Shown here: piece by piece, positions 44,619-55,242 of the stretch | Position numbering within the stretch: position 1 is the stretch's first letter | How the letters are laid out: each line of letters opens with the position of its first letter | Assembly (NCBI GenBank): GCA_009733575.1 | Contig: ML769738.1 | Coordinates: 1 to 64,000, forward strand | Direction: 5' to 3' | DNA length: 64,000 nucleotides | DNA from: Gymnopus androsaceus JB14 | Lineage: Eukaryota; Basidiomycota; Agaricomycetes; Agaricales; Omphalotaceae | The notes under the pieces: generated by a model | What the model was told of the DNA's origin: nothing | Databases searched by the model: none | Seen by the model: only the letters and a program-made list of their open reading frames with translations | Translations under genes and position numbers: made by a program

Positions 44619-46683
44619 ATGTTCATTCCCGATTTCACGCTGGATTCTATCTCTTCTACGGTCAAGCTATCATCAGGTACTTCTACCTACGTTACTCTCT
44701 CTCTCTCTCGTGGATCTTATGCAATGCACGCAGGCCATGATATGCCCATCCTAGGCTTTGGTGTTTTCCGGAACTACGACGCAAAGCCAGCATGCATTGA
44801 AGCATTTAAAGCAGGATATAGGTATAATCATTTTGAAGATTATCTCTTTTGTATGCCGAAGGAATTGTAGACATATAGATTCAGCTCAGACGTACAGAAA
44901 CGAAGATGCTGTTGGCGAAGCTGTTCGTGAAAGTGGCTTGGAGAGATCGGATGTTTTCATCAGTGAGTATCAGACTTCCGTTTACTTTGATTATACTTAA
45001 TTTTCTACCAGCGACTAAATGTGTTTCCGGAGACCATGGTTATGACCTCACGCTTAGGGGAGCTGATTGGTCGCTGCAGCAGTTCGGATTCGGTACATCT
45101 GCAAGGTTCTCTAGTTTCTATACCAAACTAATGATGAAGCAGATTATATAGACCTTTTTCTCATTCATGACCCCATGTCTGGAACAGGGAAGCGCCTCGC
45201 AACGTACAAAGCCTTGCTGGAATGTAAGGCCGCTGGAAAGATCAGAACAGTGGGAGTATCAAATTAGTATGTTCCCTCATTTTCCATTGGTTTCCGGAAA
45301 CTCATGGACTGTGCTCCTCCAGCAACGTGAAGCATCTGGAAGAAATCCGCATTGCGGGATACGAAATGCCTGCTGTTAACCAAATCGAGGTGCGTTTAAC
45401 TGTATCCGTTCACCTGCTCAACAGTAATCTCTGTTTGTTCGTCAGTTACATCCGATCTGTCAGCAAAAGTCTATCGTTGAGTATTGTGACAAACATTCCA
45501 TTATCGTACAAGCCTATTGCCCCATCGTTCGCAGGAAGATGGATCATGAGGTATTTGCTTCTATCGCAGCCAAGGTTTGTTCTCAGAGATGTGCCTTAGC
45601 CATTACAATCTAACATACTCTCATCAACAGCACAGGCGAGAACCAGCCCAAATTTTAATTCGATGGTCTCTTCAGAAAGGGTGCGGATGGTTCTTCTGAT
45701 GTTTCCATTTCCTGAGTAGACTCGTTCCCGTCGGCTGTGCGCCCGTTTTTTCCACTTCAAATGACAGTCGATCGAAGTGGCGGGCTGTACAACCGACTGG
45801 TACATAATCTCCGGTTTTAGTACGGTTACCCTAAGCGCCCGTCCCTCTCAACTCGACTTAGCGAAATCGCATTTTGCCAGAAAATTATTTTCGATTCCTC
45901 CACATCTAAGTAGTGGAATACATCCAGAATACATCTAGAAATCAAGGCTATTAGTTTTTTTGGCCTCAATATAAGATCTCTGCTCTCCACAGCTGAATTT
46001 ATCAAGAAGATTAATGAAGAAACAGCCAATGTCACTATCCGAGGTGTTCAATGTTCTAACTCTGTGTATGAGCTGGTTAGAATGCAAATAAATTTATATT
46101 TCATAGCTCCTATGGCATTTTCTTGTATTTAGCACTGTTTCCTTTGAGTCCTTCGCCAAAATCTGCTTACTGGAGGCAAACTGGAGCTCGACATTGCAAC
46201 AATGTTGTGATGTCAAGTGATTGGTTTCATGATAATCCGTGGATTACTATCGCATTTCTTAAGCTCTTAAGATAAAAACTAATAGGTTTTATTGCATTGA
46301 AAATTCGCATCTTCTCATATAAGAACTTATGCAGATATCCAAAATAATTTTCAGAGTATCTGCGAAAATTACAAGTTGAGTTGGCAGGGACGGGCGCTTA
46401 GGGTAACCATCCTAAAACGCGGGATTATTTACCAGTCGCCGCGTTCGCGGCACTTTGATCGACTTATCATCAAACGTTGGTGTGAGTCACTCCGGCTACT
46501 GGAATCGAGTCTATTTCCTGAGTTCCTATGTCCAGGTACATACCCCTCCCGAAAAGCGCTACACCCTCTCGCATTCACTCAAACGCCCAGATCTTTGACT
46601 TTGAGTTGGACACTGATGATATGATACGCCTGGATGCTTTGAATAGAGGAAAGGCGGGGGCGGTTAAGCTGGAACCCCGTTGA
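44619..46683 (+). CDS. Aldo-keto reductase (2,5-diketogluconate reductase-like), intact, nine exons
   Basis: All exons join in phase with GT..AG introns of 48-60 nt: MFIPDFTLDSISSTVKLSS, GHDMPILGFGVFRNYDAKP.., HIDSAQTYRNEDAVGEAVRE, VFI|TTKCVSGDHGYDLTLRG, DYIDLFLIHDPMSGTGKR, KAAGKIRTVGVSNYNVKHLE, MPAVNQIELHPICQQKSIVE, KHSIIVQAYCPIVRRK, EPAQILIRWSLQKG and YIPLPKSATPSRIHSN... to KLEPR at the TGA ending 46683. The AKR tetrad is present (Asp and Tyr in HIDSAQTY, Lys in TTK, His in LIHDP), as is the C-terminal NADPH region (IPLPKS.TPSRI.SN). Length is about 285 residues. It should reduce small aldehydes or ketones with NADPH in the cytosol; the substrate is unknown. The last intron (45681-46535) is 855 nt because of a MULE-like insertion; without it the intron would be 49 nt. 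Confidence 0.85.
45717..46513. mobile_element. MULE-like foldback element (797 bp) in the last AKR intron, 9 bp target duplication
   Basis: The element begins TAGACTCGTTCC and ends GGAATCGAGTCTA (inverted). TTTCCTGAG flanks it directly on both sides (45708-45716, 46514-46522). Long inner arms are also inverted: GACTGGTA(C/A)ATAATC and GGTTACCCTAAGCGCCCGTC at ~45794-45845 pair with ~46390-46440. No transposase. A 9-bp duplication and long inverted arms are typical of Mutator-like elements. Confidence 0.85.
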
Positions 46684-46900
46684 CGCTGATTAAATAAGGA
46701 AACAAAAATTGTATCCTCCTTATGAAGTCAGTCGCTCATTCCGAGACACTTGTCAATGAATCCTGTTCAGTCTGTTCTAGCACTTGTTGTCATTCATGAA
46801 CCCATGACTGCACCACATATGTATTCAAGAGCCAATAGATAAGCGTTCTCTCAGTGGCTTCGGATAAATTTCGTTCCTTTCGTCTTCCTTTATCTCGACC

Positions 46901-49075
46901 ATGTCTAAGGCAGAATCCAAGGCTAAAGACGAGCTGTTACTCGCGCAGCTCGGCTACAAACAAGAATTCAAGCGTGATTTTGGGATCTTGGAGCTCTTTG
47001 GAATAGCATTTTCGATTCAGGGTGTTTTACCTTCTATCGCGCAAGTATTCGTCCTCCTCATTTACTGTTCTCTAAGCTTACCTCCCTCTCTCGTATAGAT
47101 CAGTTCTCGTATACTCGATCCCTTATGGGGGGCCTGTTAGTCTTGTATGGGGATGGGCGGTTTGCTCGGTCTTCCTCATGTTCATTGCCACGGCGATCGC
47201 TGAACTTGGATCGGCTGCACCGACTTCTGGAGGGGTCTATTACTGGACGTTCAAGTTCTCGTCTCCCAACTATCGTAACTATCTTTCTTGGCTCTTGGGA
47301 TGTACGTGCTTCGCCGCCCGCACCTTATTTGCCTCTGATGACGGTGTTATTCAGACCTTGACACTATTGCATATGTTGCCGGGCTTACTGTAAGGGAATT
47401 CTTTGCTGCAGTTGATCTTTGTTTAAACATGGACTTAGGGCATCAACTGGGGGTGTGCCGTGCAGATAATGGCAGCTGCCAGTATTGGGTCTAATATGAC
47501 TTTTGAGGCGACCGTCTTCCAAACTTAGTGAGTTCTAAACCTTCTAGATTGTACGTACTCACCAAACACCGGTAATTTAGTGGTGTCTTTGTGGCCGTTA
47601 TGGTTGCGGAAGCCGTTTTATGCAGCTTTGCTACCAAGATCATTGCAAGGTTGCAAATAGTCTATATTTTGGTCAATGTTGGGTGAGTTTCCCCTTCTCT
47701 CTTTTAATTTTATTGGGATATTGAATTCAGCTCATTGTGATTATAGTCTATGCTTCGCAGTCATCTTCGGCATGCCAGCGAATACGCCTACCGAGTTCAA
47801 AAATGACGCAAAGTACGCATTGGGGAGTTTCGAGAACTGTAAGGAACTATCCAAGTATCGATCTGTGTAGTGCACTAACGATCACTCCATGGATTATTAG
47901 TATCGACTTGGCCCGACGGTTTCGCGTTCATCCTTGGATTCCTCGCGCCCCTGTGGGTCGTCGGAGGCTTTGATTCTACAGTCCATATAGGTGAGGAAGC
48001 TAGAAACGCCAGTGTAGCTATTCCTTGGGCTGTTATACTTTCGACGGCCACAACGTGTATATTGGGATGGGGTATGTCTTCTAGCTCATTTACACCAGTC
48101 TTTACCAACTTTCCTGTTTCCAGCGATCAACGTATCTATATCGTTCAATATGGGACAAGATATGGATGCTATTTTGTCTAATTCGATCGGTCAACCTTTG
48201 GCTACGGTATGTCTTCTCTTTCAATCATTTTTCTCGTCACTGATGGCGGATATACTCCAAGATATTCTTCAATGGACTGGGTCAACGTGGCACATTAGGC
48301 CTGTGGACGGTGCTAATCATTGCTCAATTTATGATGGGTACAAGCATGGTAAGCACTCAATCCACATTTGATTTACACCGAATCTTCCTCAACTTGTACT
48401 AGCTTGTATCTTCCTCTAGACAAGTATTTGCTTTCAGCCGAGACGGTGCGTTCCTTGTACAATGCTATATTCTGCGTTGTATTCATCCAAACCTCAACAG
48501 GTGCATTACCGTTCTCGAAATATCTCTACTATGTGAACACATCGCTCTCCGTACCCACTCGCTGTGTTTGGTTCTCCGTCACCGTTGGCTCCCTCCTTGG
48601 GTTAATTCCTCTTGCAGGAAACGCTGCGAGTAGTGCAATATTCGCTCTGGCTGTCGTAGGCCAGTATTCGTGTTATTCCACAGCAATTGTTGCCCGATGG
48701 ATAGGTGGAGGTGAGTTTGAGAAGGGACCATTTCATATGGGTGTATTAGTAAGTGAATAAGGGGGCGACAATGTTTACTTATTACTGACGCTGCCTCTAC
48801 AGAGCTTGCCTATATCAATCGCTGCGGTGCTCTTCATGTTCCTCATGAGCATCGTCCTGTTGTTCCCCGCCGAGCCAGGTGTTCCAAGTCCTGCGACAAT
48901 GAACTACACGGTGCTTGTAATGGGAGGAGTAACGGTTCTATCGACGGTCTACTATTACTTCCCTGTTTATGGTGGAATCCATTGGTTCAAGGGTCCGGTT
49001 GTGACGAATACGGAGTCTGATGTAGGTGCGTCTGGAAGCGTTTCCGACATTGATAGTACGGAGAAAAATGTTTGA
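46901..49075 (+). CDS. Amino-acid/GABA/choline-type permease (APC superfamily), spliced
   Basis: The start is MSKAESKAKDELLLAQLGYK, followed by the conserved FKRDFGILELFGIAFSIQGV. Exons then give ATAIAELGSAAPTSGGVYYW (TM3 signature), INWGCAVQIMAAASIGSNM, APLWVVGGFDSTVHIGEEAR (TM6 region), KIFFNGLGQRGTLGLWTVLI, AQFMMGTSM, SSRQVFAFSRDG then ALPFSKYLYYVN, RWIGGGEFEKGPFHMG and a final exon ending DSTEKNV. This order is that of fungal UGA4/HNM1-like plasma-membrane transporters of about 12 TM helices and 520 residues. All joins checked are in phase, so it appears intact. The substrate cannot be told from sequence alone. The last third of the gene is tandemly duplicated at 50544-51000. Confidence 0.85.
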
Positions 49076-49219
49076 TATATTGTACGTATCGGACGAACTT
49101 GAAATATACAAACGACGGTTATCTACAGGTTCAAAAGCGAAAGGTTTGCTCTCCCAGTACATAAAACGATGAGATTTGGAATCAAAGTTCCACCGTGATT
49201 AGGATGTCCTGGAGTACAA

Positions 49220-49749
49220 TCAACAATTGCACCGGGAAAAATAACTCGCGTCAAGCCGTTCAAACTGGCGGCAGGGATCGATTGAATTCGTTACAGTGAA
49301 CTGCGTACTCGTGGCTAGCACTGCGGAATGAGTAAGATCGGTAACTTCAAGGTGGAAGCTCCTAAAAACACAAAACAAGAGATAATGGTGAGTTTTCCAT
49401 GATCCCCTCCCATGAATCAAAGCAACTGACCCTGGAGTAGAAATCGAAAGAAATACCGTTTGAGCCGTTGAACTGGTATCCGTCGGAGTAGCGAAAAAGC
49501 TTGTGAATGACAGAGAGTCTTCGACATAGGCAACAGCGAATGTCTCTGGGTCGTCAGGTAAGTCGCGGGTGACTGTAGCGGGGATATCGCATCGGCGTTC
49601 CCAAGAGGATGGTACATTGACTTGAAGGGTTTTGACTTGGGTTATACCCGCTGCGCAGATGAGGAGAAGGCGAAGACTGAAGGAGATTTTTGTAAGTTGA
49701 GTAGCAAGACGGAGAAAGCGGTGGCATACGCACTAAAGTGAAGACTTCA
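49220..49749 (-). CDS. Small secreted protein, copy 1
   Basis: The ATG at 49749 opens MKSSL, and after a 56-nt intron LRLLLICAAGITQVKTLQVN follows, a signal peptide with a likely Ala-Gly cleavage region. The mature part reads VPSSWERRCDIPATVTRDLP.. and SLSFTSFFATPTDTSSTAQT; a second intron (about 49362-49431) leads to the last exon SFHLEVTDLTHSAVLATSTQ.. ending FSRCNC. The mature protein is about 120 residues, Ser/Thr-rich with beta-strand-like periodicity, similar in style to fungal Ig-like secreted domains. I do not recognise a named family. It lies tail-to-tail with the permease. Confidence 0.6.
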
Positions 49750-50115
49750 TGCTGGGAACTAACGAGAGATTTTGGAAGGGTACTGAAGAATCCTTTTATA
49801 CTCGATACTTGCTGTCATTCGGCTGACCAGCCAAGCTCATGCGCTGCCGATTGCGGCGGAGATACATGAAGCGTTTTGGAATGCAAGTAAGTGAATAAGA
49901 TTCACGGGCATCGCGGTAATTGTCGACCGTTTTCTGATCGCATAGCAGTCTTGTCAGATAGGGGGGTAGGTGATCAAGACCGTTGGCAAGTACTAGTAAA
50001 AGCAGCTGGGAGAGACGATGGCTAGAAGTTTTGAGAGCGAATCGCCTAGAATTACTAAGTTATGAACGGCGGCTACATGAACTGCTAAACGCGATCATCT
50101 GCTATAGTATGATCA

Positions 50116-50543
50116 GTAAGGCATTACAAGACGTTCAATAAATCCTTCAACTGAAGTTCTCGCTTGAATCGTTATAGTACGGGCTGCAGAGACACTGGAG
50201 ATTGAGGATCCATCTTTAATCGCGTACGTTGCTGTCTTTTTTTGTGCGCTCTCTTTGAAAGACGGGCCCCATAGTTTCACCCAAGCTCTCACTCAGCTTT
50301 CTACTCGACGTCTCAATCTCAAACTTTCTCTTCATCGCGCCGCCTTCGTTAAAGTAGAGCTGCAGAGTCACTTGGCCGAGGTAGAATCGGAACTTGCTCT
50401 TATATAGAAATGGTCTTCGCTGTTAGCTGAGGACTCGGATCAGAGGCTTCAGAAACAGCAGAAGCCCTCGACCGTCGTTGGCAGGGAATCATTCGTAAAG
50501 CGAAAGAATACCAATCTCAATTAGCACAATTCGATCCGACGGT
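50116..50543 (+). pseudogene. HAUS1-like 5' fragment (upstream tandem copy)
   Basis: This matches 52150-52572 of the HAUS1-like gene at about 90%, but lacks the ATG and carries extra stops (for example TATATAGAAATGG for TACACAAATGG). It ends at the tandem-duplication junction, where permease coding DNA begins. It is a dead by-product of the duplication. Confidence 0.8.
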
Positions 50544-51000
50544 GAAACGCTGCGAGTAGTGCAATATTCGCTCTGGCTGTCCTAGGCCAGTATTCGTGTT
50601 ATTCCACAGTAATTGTCCCCGATGGATAGTGGAGGTGAGTTCGAGAAGGGTCCATTTCATATGGGTGTATTAGTAAGTGAACAAGGGGCGACAAGGTTCA
50701 ATTATCACTGATGCTGCCTCTACAGAGCTTGCCCATATCAATCGCTGCGCGTGCTCTTCATGTCCTCATGAGCATCGTCCTGTTGTTTCCCGCCGAGCCA
50801 GGTGTTCCAAGTCCTGCGACAATGAACTACACGGTGCTTGTAATGGGAGGAGTAACGGTTCTATCGACGGTCTACTATTACTTCCCTGTTTATGGTGGAA
50901 TCCATTGGTTCAAGGGTCGGTTGTGACGAATACGGGGTCTGATGTAGGTGCGATCTGGAAGCGTTTCCGACATTGATAGTACGGAGAAAAATGTTTGATA
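50544..51000 (+). pseudogene. Permease 3' fragment (downstream tandem copy)
   Basis: Copy of 48621-49075 with single-base deletions (for example CTTCATGTCCTCATG for CTTCATGTTCCTCATG) that shift the frame. It lacks the first ten or so TM helices and is preceded by HAUS1 DNA rather than a permease exon. Confidence 0.85.
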
Positions 51001-51142
51001 TATTGTACGTATCGGACGAACTTGAAATATACAAACGACGGTTATCTACAGGTTCAAAAGCGAAAGGTTTGCTCTCCCAGTACATAAAACGATGAGATTT
51101 GGAATCAAAGTTCCACCGTGATTAGGATGTCCTGGAGTACAA

Positions 51143-51673
51143 TCAACAATTGCACCGGGAAAAATAACTCGCGTCAAGCCGTTCAAACTGGCGGGCAGGG
51201 ATCGATTGAATTCGTTACAGTGAACTGCGTACTCGTGGCTAGCACTGCGGAATGAGTAAGATCGGTAACTTCAAGGTGGAAGCTCCTAAAACACAAAACA
51301 AGAGATAATGGTGAGTTTTCCATGATCCCCTCCCATGAATCAAAGCAACTGACCCTGGAGTAGAAATCGAAAGAAATACCGTTTGAGCCGTTGAACTGGT
51401 ATCCGTCGGAGTAGCGAAAAAGCTTGTGAATGACAGAGAGTCTTCGACATAGGCAACAGCGAATGTCTCTGGGTCGTCAGGTAAGTCGCGGGTGACTGTA
51501 GCGGGGATATCGCATCGGCGTTCCCAAGAGGATGGTACATTGACTTGAAGGGTTTTGACTTGGGTTATACCCGCTGCGCAGATGAGGAGAAGGCGAAGAC
51601 TGAAGGAGATTTTTGTAAGTTGAGTAGCAAGACGGAGAAAGCGGTGGCATACGCACTAAAGTGAAGACTTCAT
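51143..51673 (-). CDS. Small secreted protein, copy 2
   Basis: Copy of the gene at 49220-49749 with the same start (MKSSL), intron positions and mature sequence. One extra G near 51192 (GGCGGGCAGGG for GGCGGCAGGG) shifts the frame in the last exon, so the last ~25 residues, including the CNC end, would differ. Otherwise coding is preserved. If the extra base is a sequencing error, both copies are functional. Confidence 0.5.
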
Positions 51674-51977
51674 GCTGGGAATGAACGAGGTTTTAGAGGG
51701 TACTGGGAATCCTTTTATACTCGAACTTCCTGTCATTCGGCTGACCAGCCAAGCCTGCTGCCATTGCGGGGAGATACATGAGCGTTTTGAATGCAAGTAA
51801 GTGAATAAGATTCACGGCATTCGGTAATTGTCGACCGTTTTCTGATCGCAAGCAGCCTTGTCAGATAGGGGGTAGGTGATCCAAGACCGTTTGCAGGTCT
51901 TGTTGAAGTAGGTCTCCGCCTCCGACTCCGAGGCTGCAAGAGAATCCATAGATGATTAGGCTTAAAGCAGTCCCCTC

Positions 51978-52062
51978 TAGAGGATGTCGGTATAATTATA
52001 GACTTCTACGAGGATTCTAGAGTTTATTCCGACACCTTCTAGAAGGCGGCTCTTGAAGCTAA
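51978..52062. repeat. Short inverted repeat (~19 bp arms)
   Basis: CTAGAGGATGTCGGTATAA pairs with TTATTCCGACACCTTCTAG about 45 bases further on, with three mismatches. It is found only in the second tandem unit, so it is a candidate insertion after the duplication. No gene between 51674 and 52145. Confidence 0.55.
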
Positions 52063-52145
52063 GAGACAATGGTGGATGGAAGGTTTTTGGACAAGCGCTT
52101 AAATATTAATTAGACGCCGCTACGCGTTCATCTGCTTGCGTCCTC

Positions 52146-52914
52146 ATGAACTCCAAGTTAAAGGCACTACAAGACGTTCAATTAAATCCTTCAACTGAGT
52201 TTCAGCTTGAATTATTAGTACGGGCTGCAGAGACACTGGAGATCGAGGATCCATCTTCAATCGCGTACGTTGCTGTCTTTTTTTGGGCGTTCTCTTTGAA
52301 AGACGGGACCCCATAGTTTCATCCAGGCTCTCACTCAGCTTTCTACTCGCCGTATCAATCTCAAACTTTCTCTTCATCGCGCCGCCTTCGTCGAAGCCGA
52401 GCTACAGGCTCACTTGGCCGAGGTAGAATCGGAACTTACTCTGATACACAAATGGTCTTCAGTGTTAGCTGAGGGATCCGGATCAGAGAATTCAGAAACA
52501 GTGGAAAACCTAGAGCGTCGTCGGCAGGGAATCGTTCGTAAAGCGAAAGAATACCAATCTCAATTGGCACAACTCGATCCGAAAACAATGAACAACGCTT
52601 TATGCATCTCCGATCTAACACGTCTGCAGGAGCAGAATCGCGAAAGAGAGAAGGAGGTTCGGAGGAAGAGAAAAAAAGTTGAGACTTTTCGTGGGCTACC
52701 TGCTGTAAGTGTTATTCCCATTTATCTTCTTTGAAAGCTGACGCGTAACCGCTTCATCTCCTGTTTTCTTTCTTACCTTGTATATTCGACAATGGCGCCT
52801 CCGCAGAATCCCGACCTTGCACGTCTCTCACTTCTTCAAGCTACACAGGAACTCCAAAAGCTCACTCGTGCTCGGGAGGGCCTGTTGGGTGGGATGGCTG
52901 ATGGTGTATCGTAG
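52146..52914 (+). CDS. HAUS1: HAUS1-like augmin subunit (N-terminus short)
   Basis: Exon 1 reads MNSKLKALQDVQLNPSTEFQ.. LLVRAAETLEIEDPSSIA; a ~50-nt intron follows, then FIQALTQLSTRRINLKLSLH.., a long coiled coil (QLAQLDPKTMNNALCISDLT, EREKEVRRKRKKVETFRGLP), a second intron, and NPDLARLSLLQATQELQKLT.. ending at the TAG near 52914. The pattern (LV..A..LE..D.S...F, long coiled coil, then PNP.LA....A...L) resembles HAUS augmin-like subunit 1, part of the complex that seeds branching microtubules in the spindle. The protein would be about 190 residues, about 70 short at the N-terminus relative to animal HAUS1, so upstream exons may be lost or undetected. The assignment rests on motif memory. Confidence 0.5.
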
Positions 52915-53153
52915 CTTATTGACTCGACATCCTTGTATCCCGAATATATAGCGTTCCGCTACTAGCTCTACAACTTTCATTGTTTTGGAACAATCCAGCT
53001 TACCGCGCGCGCGTTGATCGAAGCTTGGTATTGCGAAGCAAAATCATACATTCTAGAGCCAAAAACATTATGTCACACTGCTCAACGACAACGACTCGGA
53101 CTCGGATTCGGCTCATCCACTGCGCGCCTGTAGGCACAGGCTGGCTGGTTTCT

Positions 53154-54470
53154 TCAATCTACTTTTGCTGTTCTTTGCGCTAGCCGCGTCATCATTTCAT
53201 CCCGCTGTCTTTGCTGTTCTTCACGTCTGCTCTTTATCTCATTATCGAGATCCTCCTGGCTCCGCTTTATAAACATCCACCAACCCGGCAAAGGCTTCAA
53301 CAAAGCCCCCTGTAGGTCTTGGGTATCACCGACTTGATACCCCACCAATCCGGCAACCATCTTGGTGTCGAACTTGTTATCATTATCGTTTAGTTCCACA
53401 TCCACTTCAGCGACGCTGATGGGAATCTTCTTAAGGCTGACTCTGTGGTACGACAAACCGTCAAGTGCGAGGTTGCGATCTCCGACCTGCTCTTTGACGT
53501 ATCCTTGGTCAGTGCGACGAACTTTAAAAATTGGATTTGGAGCGAGATTTTTCAGCTCCTTGAAAAAAGTGAGCATAGACATCCAACATTAGAAGGACAT
53601 CCTTACCTGCCCTGGCTCTCGTCCTAACCACTTTCCATCAACATCAAATACACAGAATGCATTCACCCAGCCACCCAGGTAGTCCTTACCACTTCCTTCA
53701 TGATCTTCCGATGCGACTGTACTCCAGAAAGCCAGATTGTCCGGATGATCTGGGGCTTCAAAAGCGGAAACGAAGCGAGAAATGACTGGCCTGAGAAGGT
53801 TGAGCCACGCCGTAGTTTGCGAGCCGTAATTCTTAAGCTCTTCTATTCTGGCAAGAATCAACTTCCAGTCGTCGCTGGTGCCTTCAAGTGTAACCTGAGG
53901 TATGCCACAGTGGGTGAAGCCAAACGTGAAGTATTTCTTCATCGTCGCCATCATCACCACCGAACTGACGGTGATATCGTTGTCAGTTGTGGTGGTGAAG
54001 TTGGGACGAATCCAGTCACAAATGGCAGGATCCTTCACATTCTTCCGAATCTGCCCTGTCATCTGCTGAGCCATGGACCCAAAATCTACAGTATAGCGAT
54101 TGCCAACTGCATAAACCACAAGATGTTTCTGACCTTTGTGGGCAACAAACTTGTCTCGCAGCTCCTCCGCATTGGCGTTGACGAAGAAGCTGAATTGGGT
54201 GAGGATTGCAATCCAGACATCATCTGGTCGTATGGACACAGCATGATGAGCACTGTATGCTTTGAGAAGCGTATGAACCAGACCATTGTTCTGGTGAACG
54301 ACAACTCCATCAGACAAGGCATGGTCAAGAGATGACTGAAGAAGCTCTTCACTTAGCTTCTGGCTTCTGCTTGCACTGAAATGCATGTCGAGTAGTGTAG
54401 AAGCAGTTGAGCTCTGGACAGCCACATGAGGGGTTAGCTCCTTGGAAGAAGGGTAAAAAGTAACAGGCAT
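53154..54470 (-). CDS. DUF4419 domain protein, copy 1
   Basis: Two exons from the ATG at 54470: MPVTFYPSSKELTPHVAVQS, then LLQSSLDHALSDGVVVHQNN, GLVHTLLKAYSAHHAVSIRP, DDVWIAILTQFSFFVNANAE, RPNFTTTTDNDITVSSVVMM, CGIPQVTLEGTSDDWKLILA, GGWVNAFCVFDVDGKWLGRE, a 47-nt intron at about 53560-53606, and ELKNLAPNPIF.. to KPLPGWWMFIKRSQEDLDNE with a charged tail. The DDVW.AIL.Q, F.TTT..D and GGW.NAF..F motifs define DUF4419. Length is about 415 residues; no signal peptide or TM. The function of the family is unknown. A close paralog lies at 61782 to the window end and a relic at 56538-56600. Confidence 0.85.
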
Positions 54471-55242
54471 GATGGCGAGATGAAAGGAACGAAGCTGTTT
54501 AGCTTGGATCGCAAAGACTGCTTAAATACAACTAAGCTGTACAACGCTGCGCTAAATTATGTGCTGTGCGATGCATGGTGATACTTGATTAATTCATTGG
54601 TTGACTTGGTCTTTCACTGCAGGAAGGCTGGGAAATGTTTGCCAAATCTCATACCTTACAATGTCCCTTGGCTCCGATCCCTGTCGATTCTTGCGATTAG
54701 TAGTATCGTATACATTGATCATCAGGAATAAGATTAGATGTTCACTGCTGTTAAGAGGAGCTCGAATCTCATGCGTTGGGACGCGAGATTGAAGCAAACA
54801 TATGCGTCTTTTACCGTCATATCATTTCTACAGCATAGTCGCAGTTCCAAGCTCCGTGATGCCCGAAGGCTACTGGGCAAGCCTGCATTCCCAGATGTTG
54901 CAACATATCCTTGGCTGAAAAAAGATAATTAGGTGGGAAATCTACTGACAATAAAACAGTTCAAGCTTCATGTACATATATTCTTTCTTTGGCAGTTCTG
55001 CCAACAACTTACTGTCCTCTACAGATGGACGGGGCCCGCATCAACAAGACCTGGATGATCCCATAGCAAGGTCCCACTCTGTGGAGCACTCTACAGAACT
55101 ATAGTAGAGTGCTATAGATCACTATAGGCGCTATAGCTTTTGTACAGATTTTGTTGATTATAATTCACTTCAAGCTATACATACCTTCATCTGGTTTAAT
55201 CTCAAATCTCTATATAGCAACTGGCTTGCATTCAGAATCAAT
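54471..55242. other. Intergenic upstream of DUF4419 copy 1
   Basis: No gene recognised; short open frames only. CpG content falls sharply after about 55050, which marks the left edge of the second CpG-depleted island. Confidence 0.4.

Larger units (their letters stand above)
48621..52573. repeat. Tandem segmental duplication, 1.92-2.03 kb unit
   Basis: Unit 1 (48621-50543) and unit 2 (50544-52573) carry, in order, the permease 3' end, the small secreted gene, a spacer and the HAUS1 5' part. The junction at 50543/50544 joins HAUS1 coding DNA (..CAATTCGATCCGACGG) to permease coding DNA (AACGCTGCGAGTAGTGC). The units differ by scattered single-base indels and by larger differences in the spacer (49960-50100 versus 51900-52140). 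Confidence 0.9.

Noticed and set aside
45794..46438. Separate smaller MITE bounded by CGACTGGTA inside the AKR intron
   Set aside because: The inverted similarity continues outward to TAGACTCG at 45717/46513, where exact 9-bp duplications occur, so these are inner arms of one element.
46376..46624. Plus-strand open frame spanning the MULE-like element end
   Set aside because: It crosses the element boundary and the AKR splice acceptor; the real coding part begins at 46536 in a different frame.
53700..54335. 211-codon plus-strand open frame
   Set aside because: Antisense of DUF4419 copy 1, which has recognisable motifs; the same shadow appears opposite copy 2 at 63422-63943.
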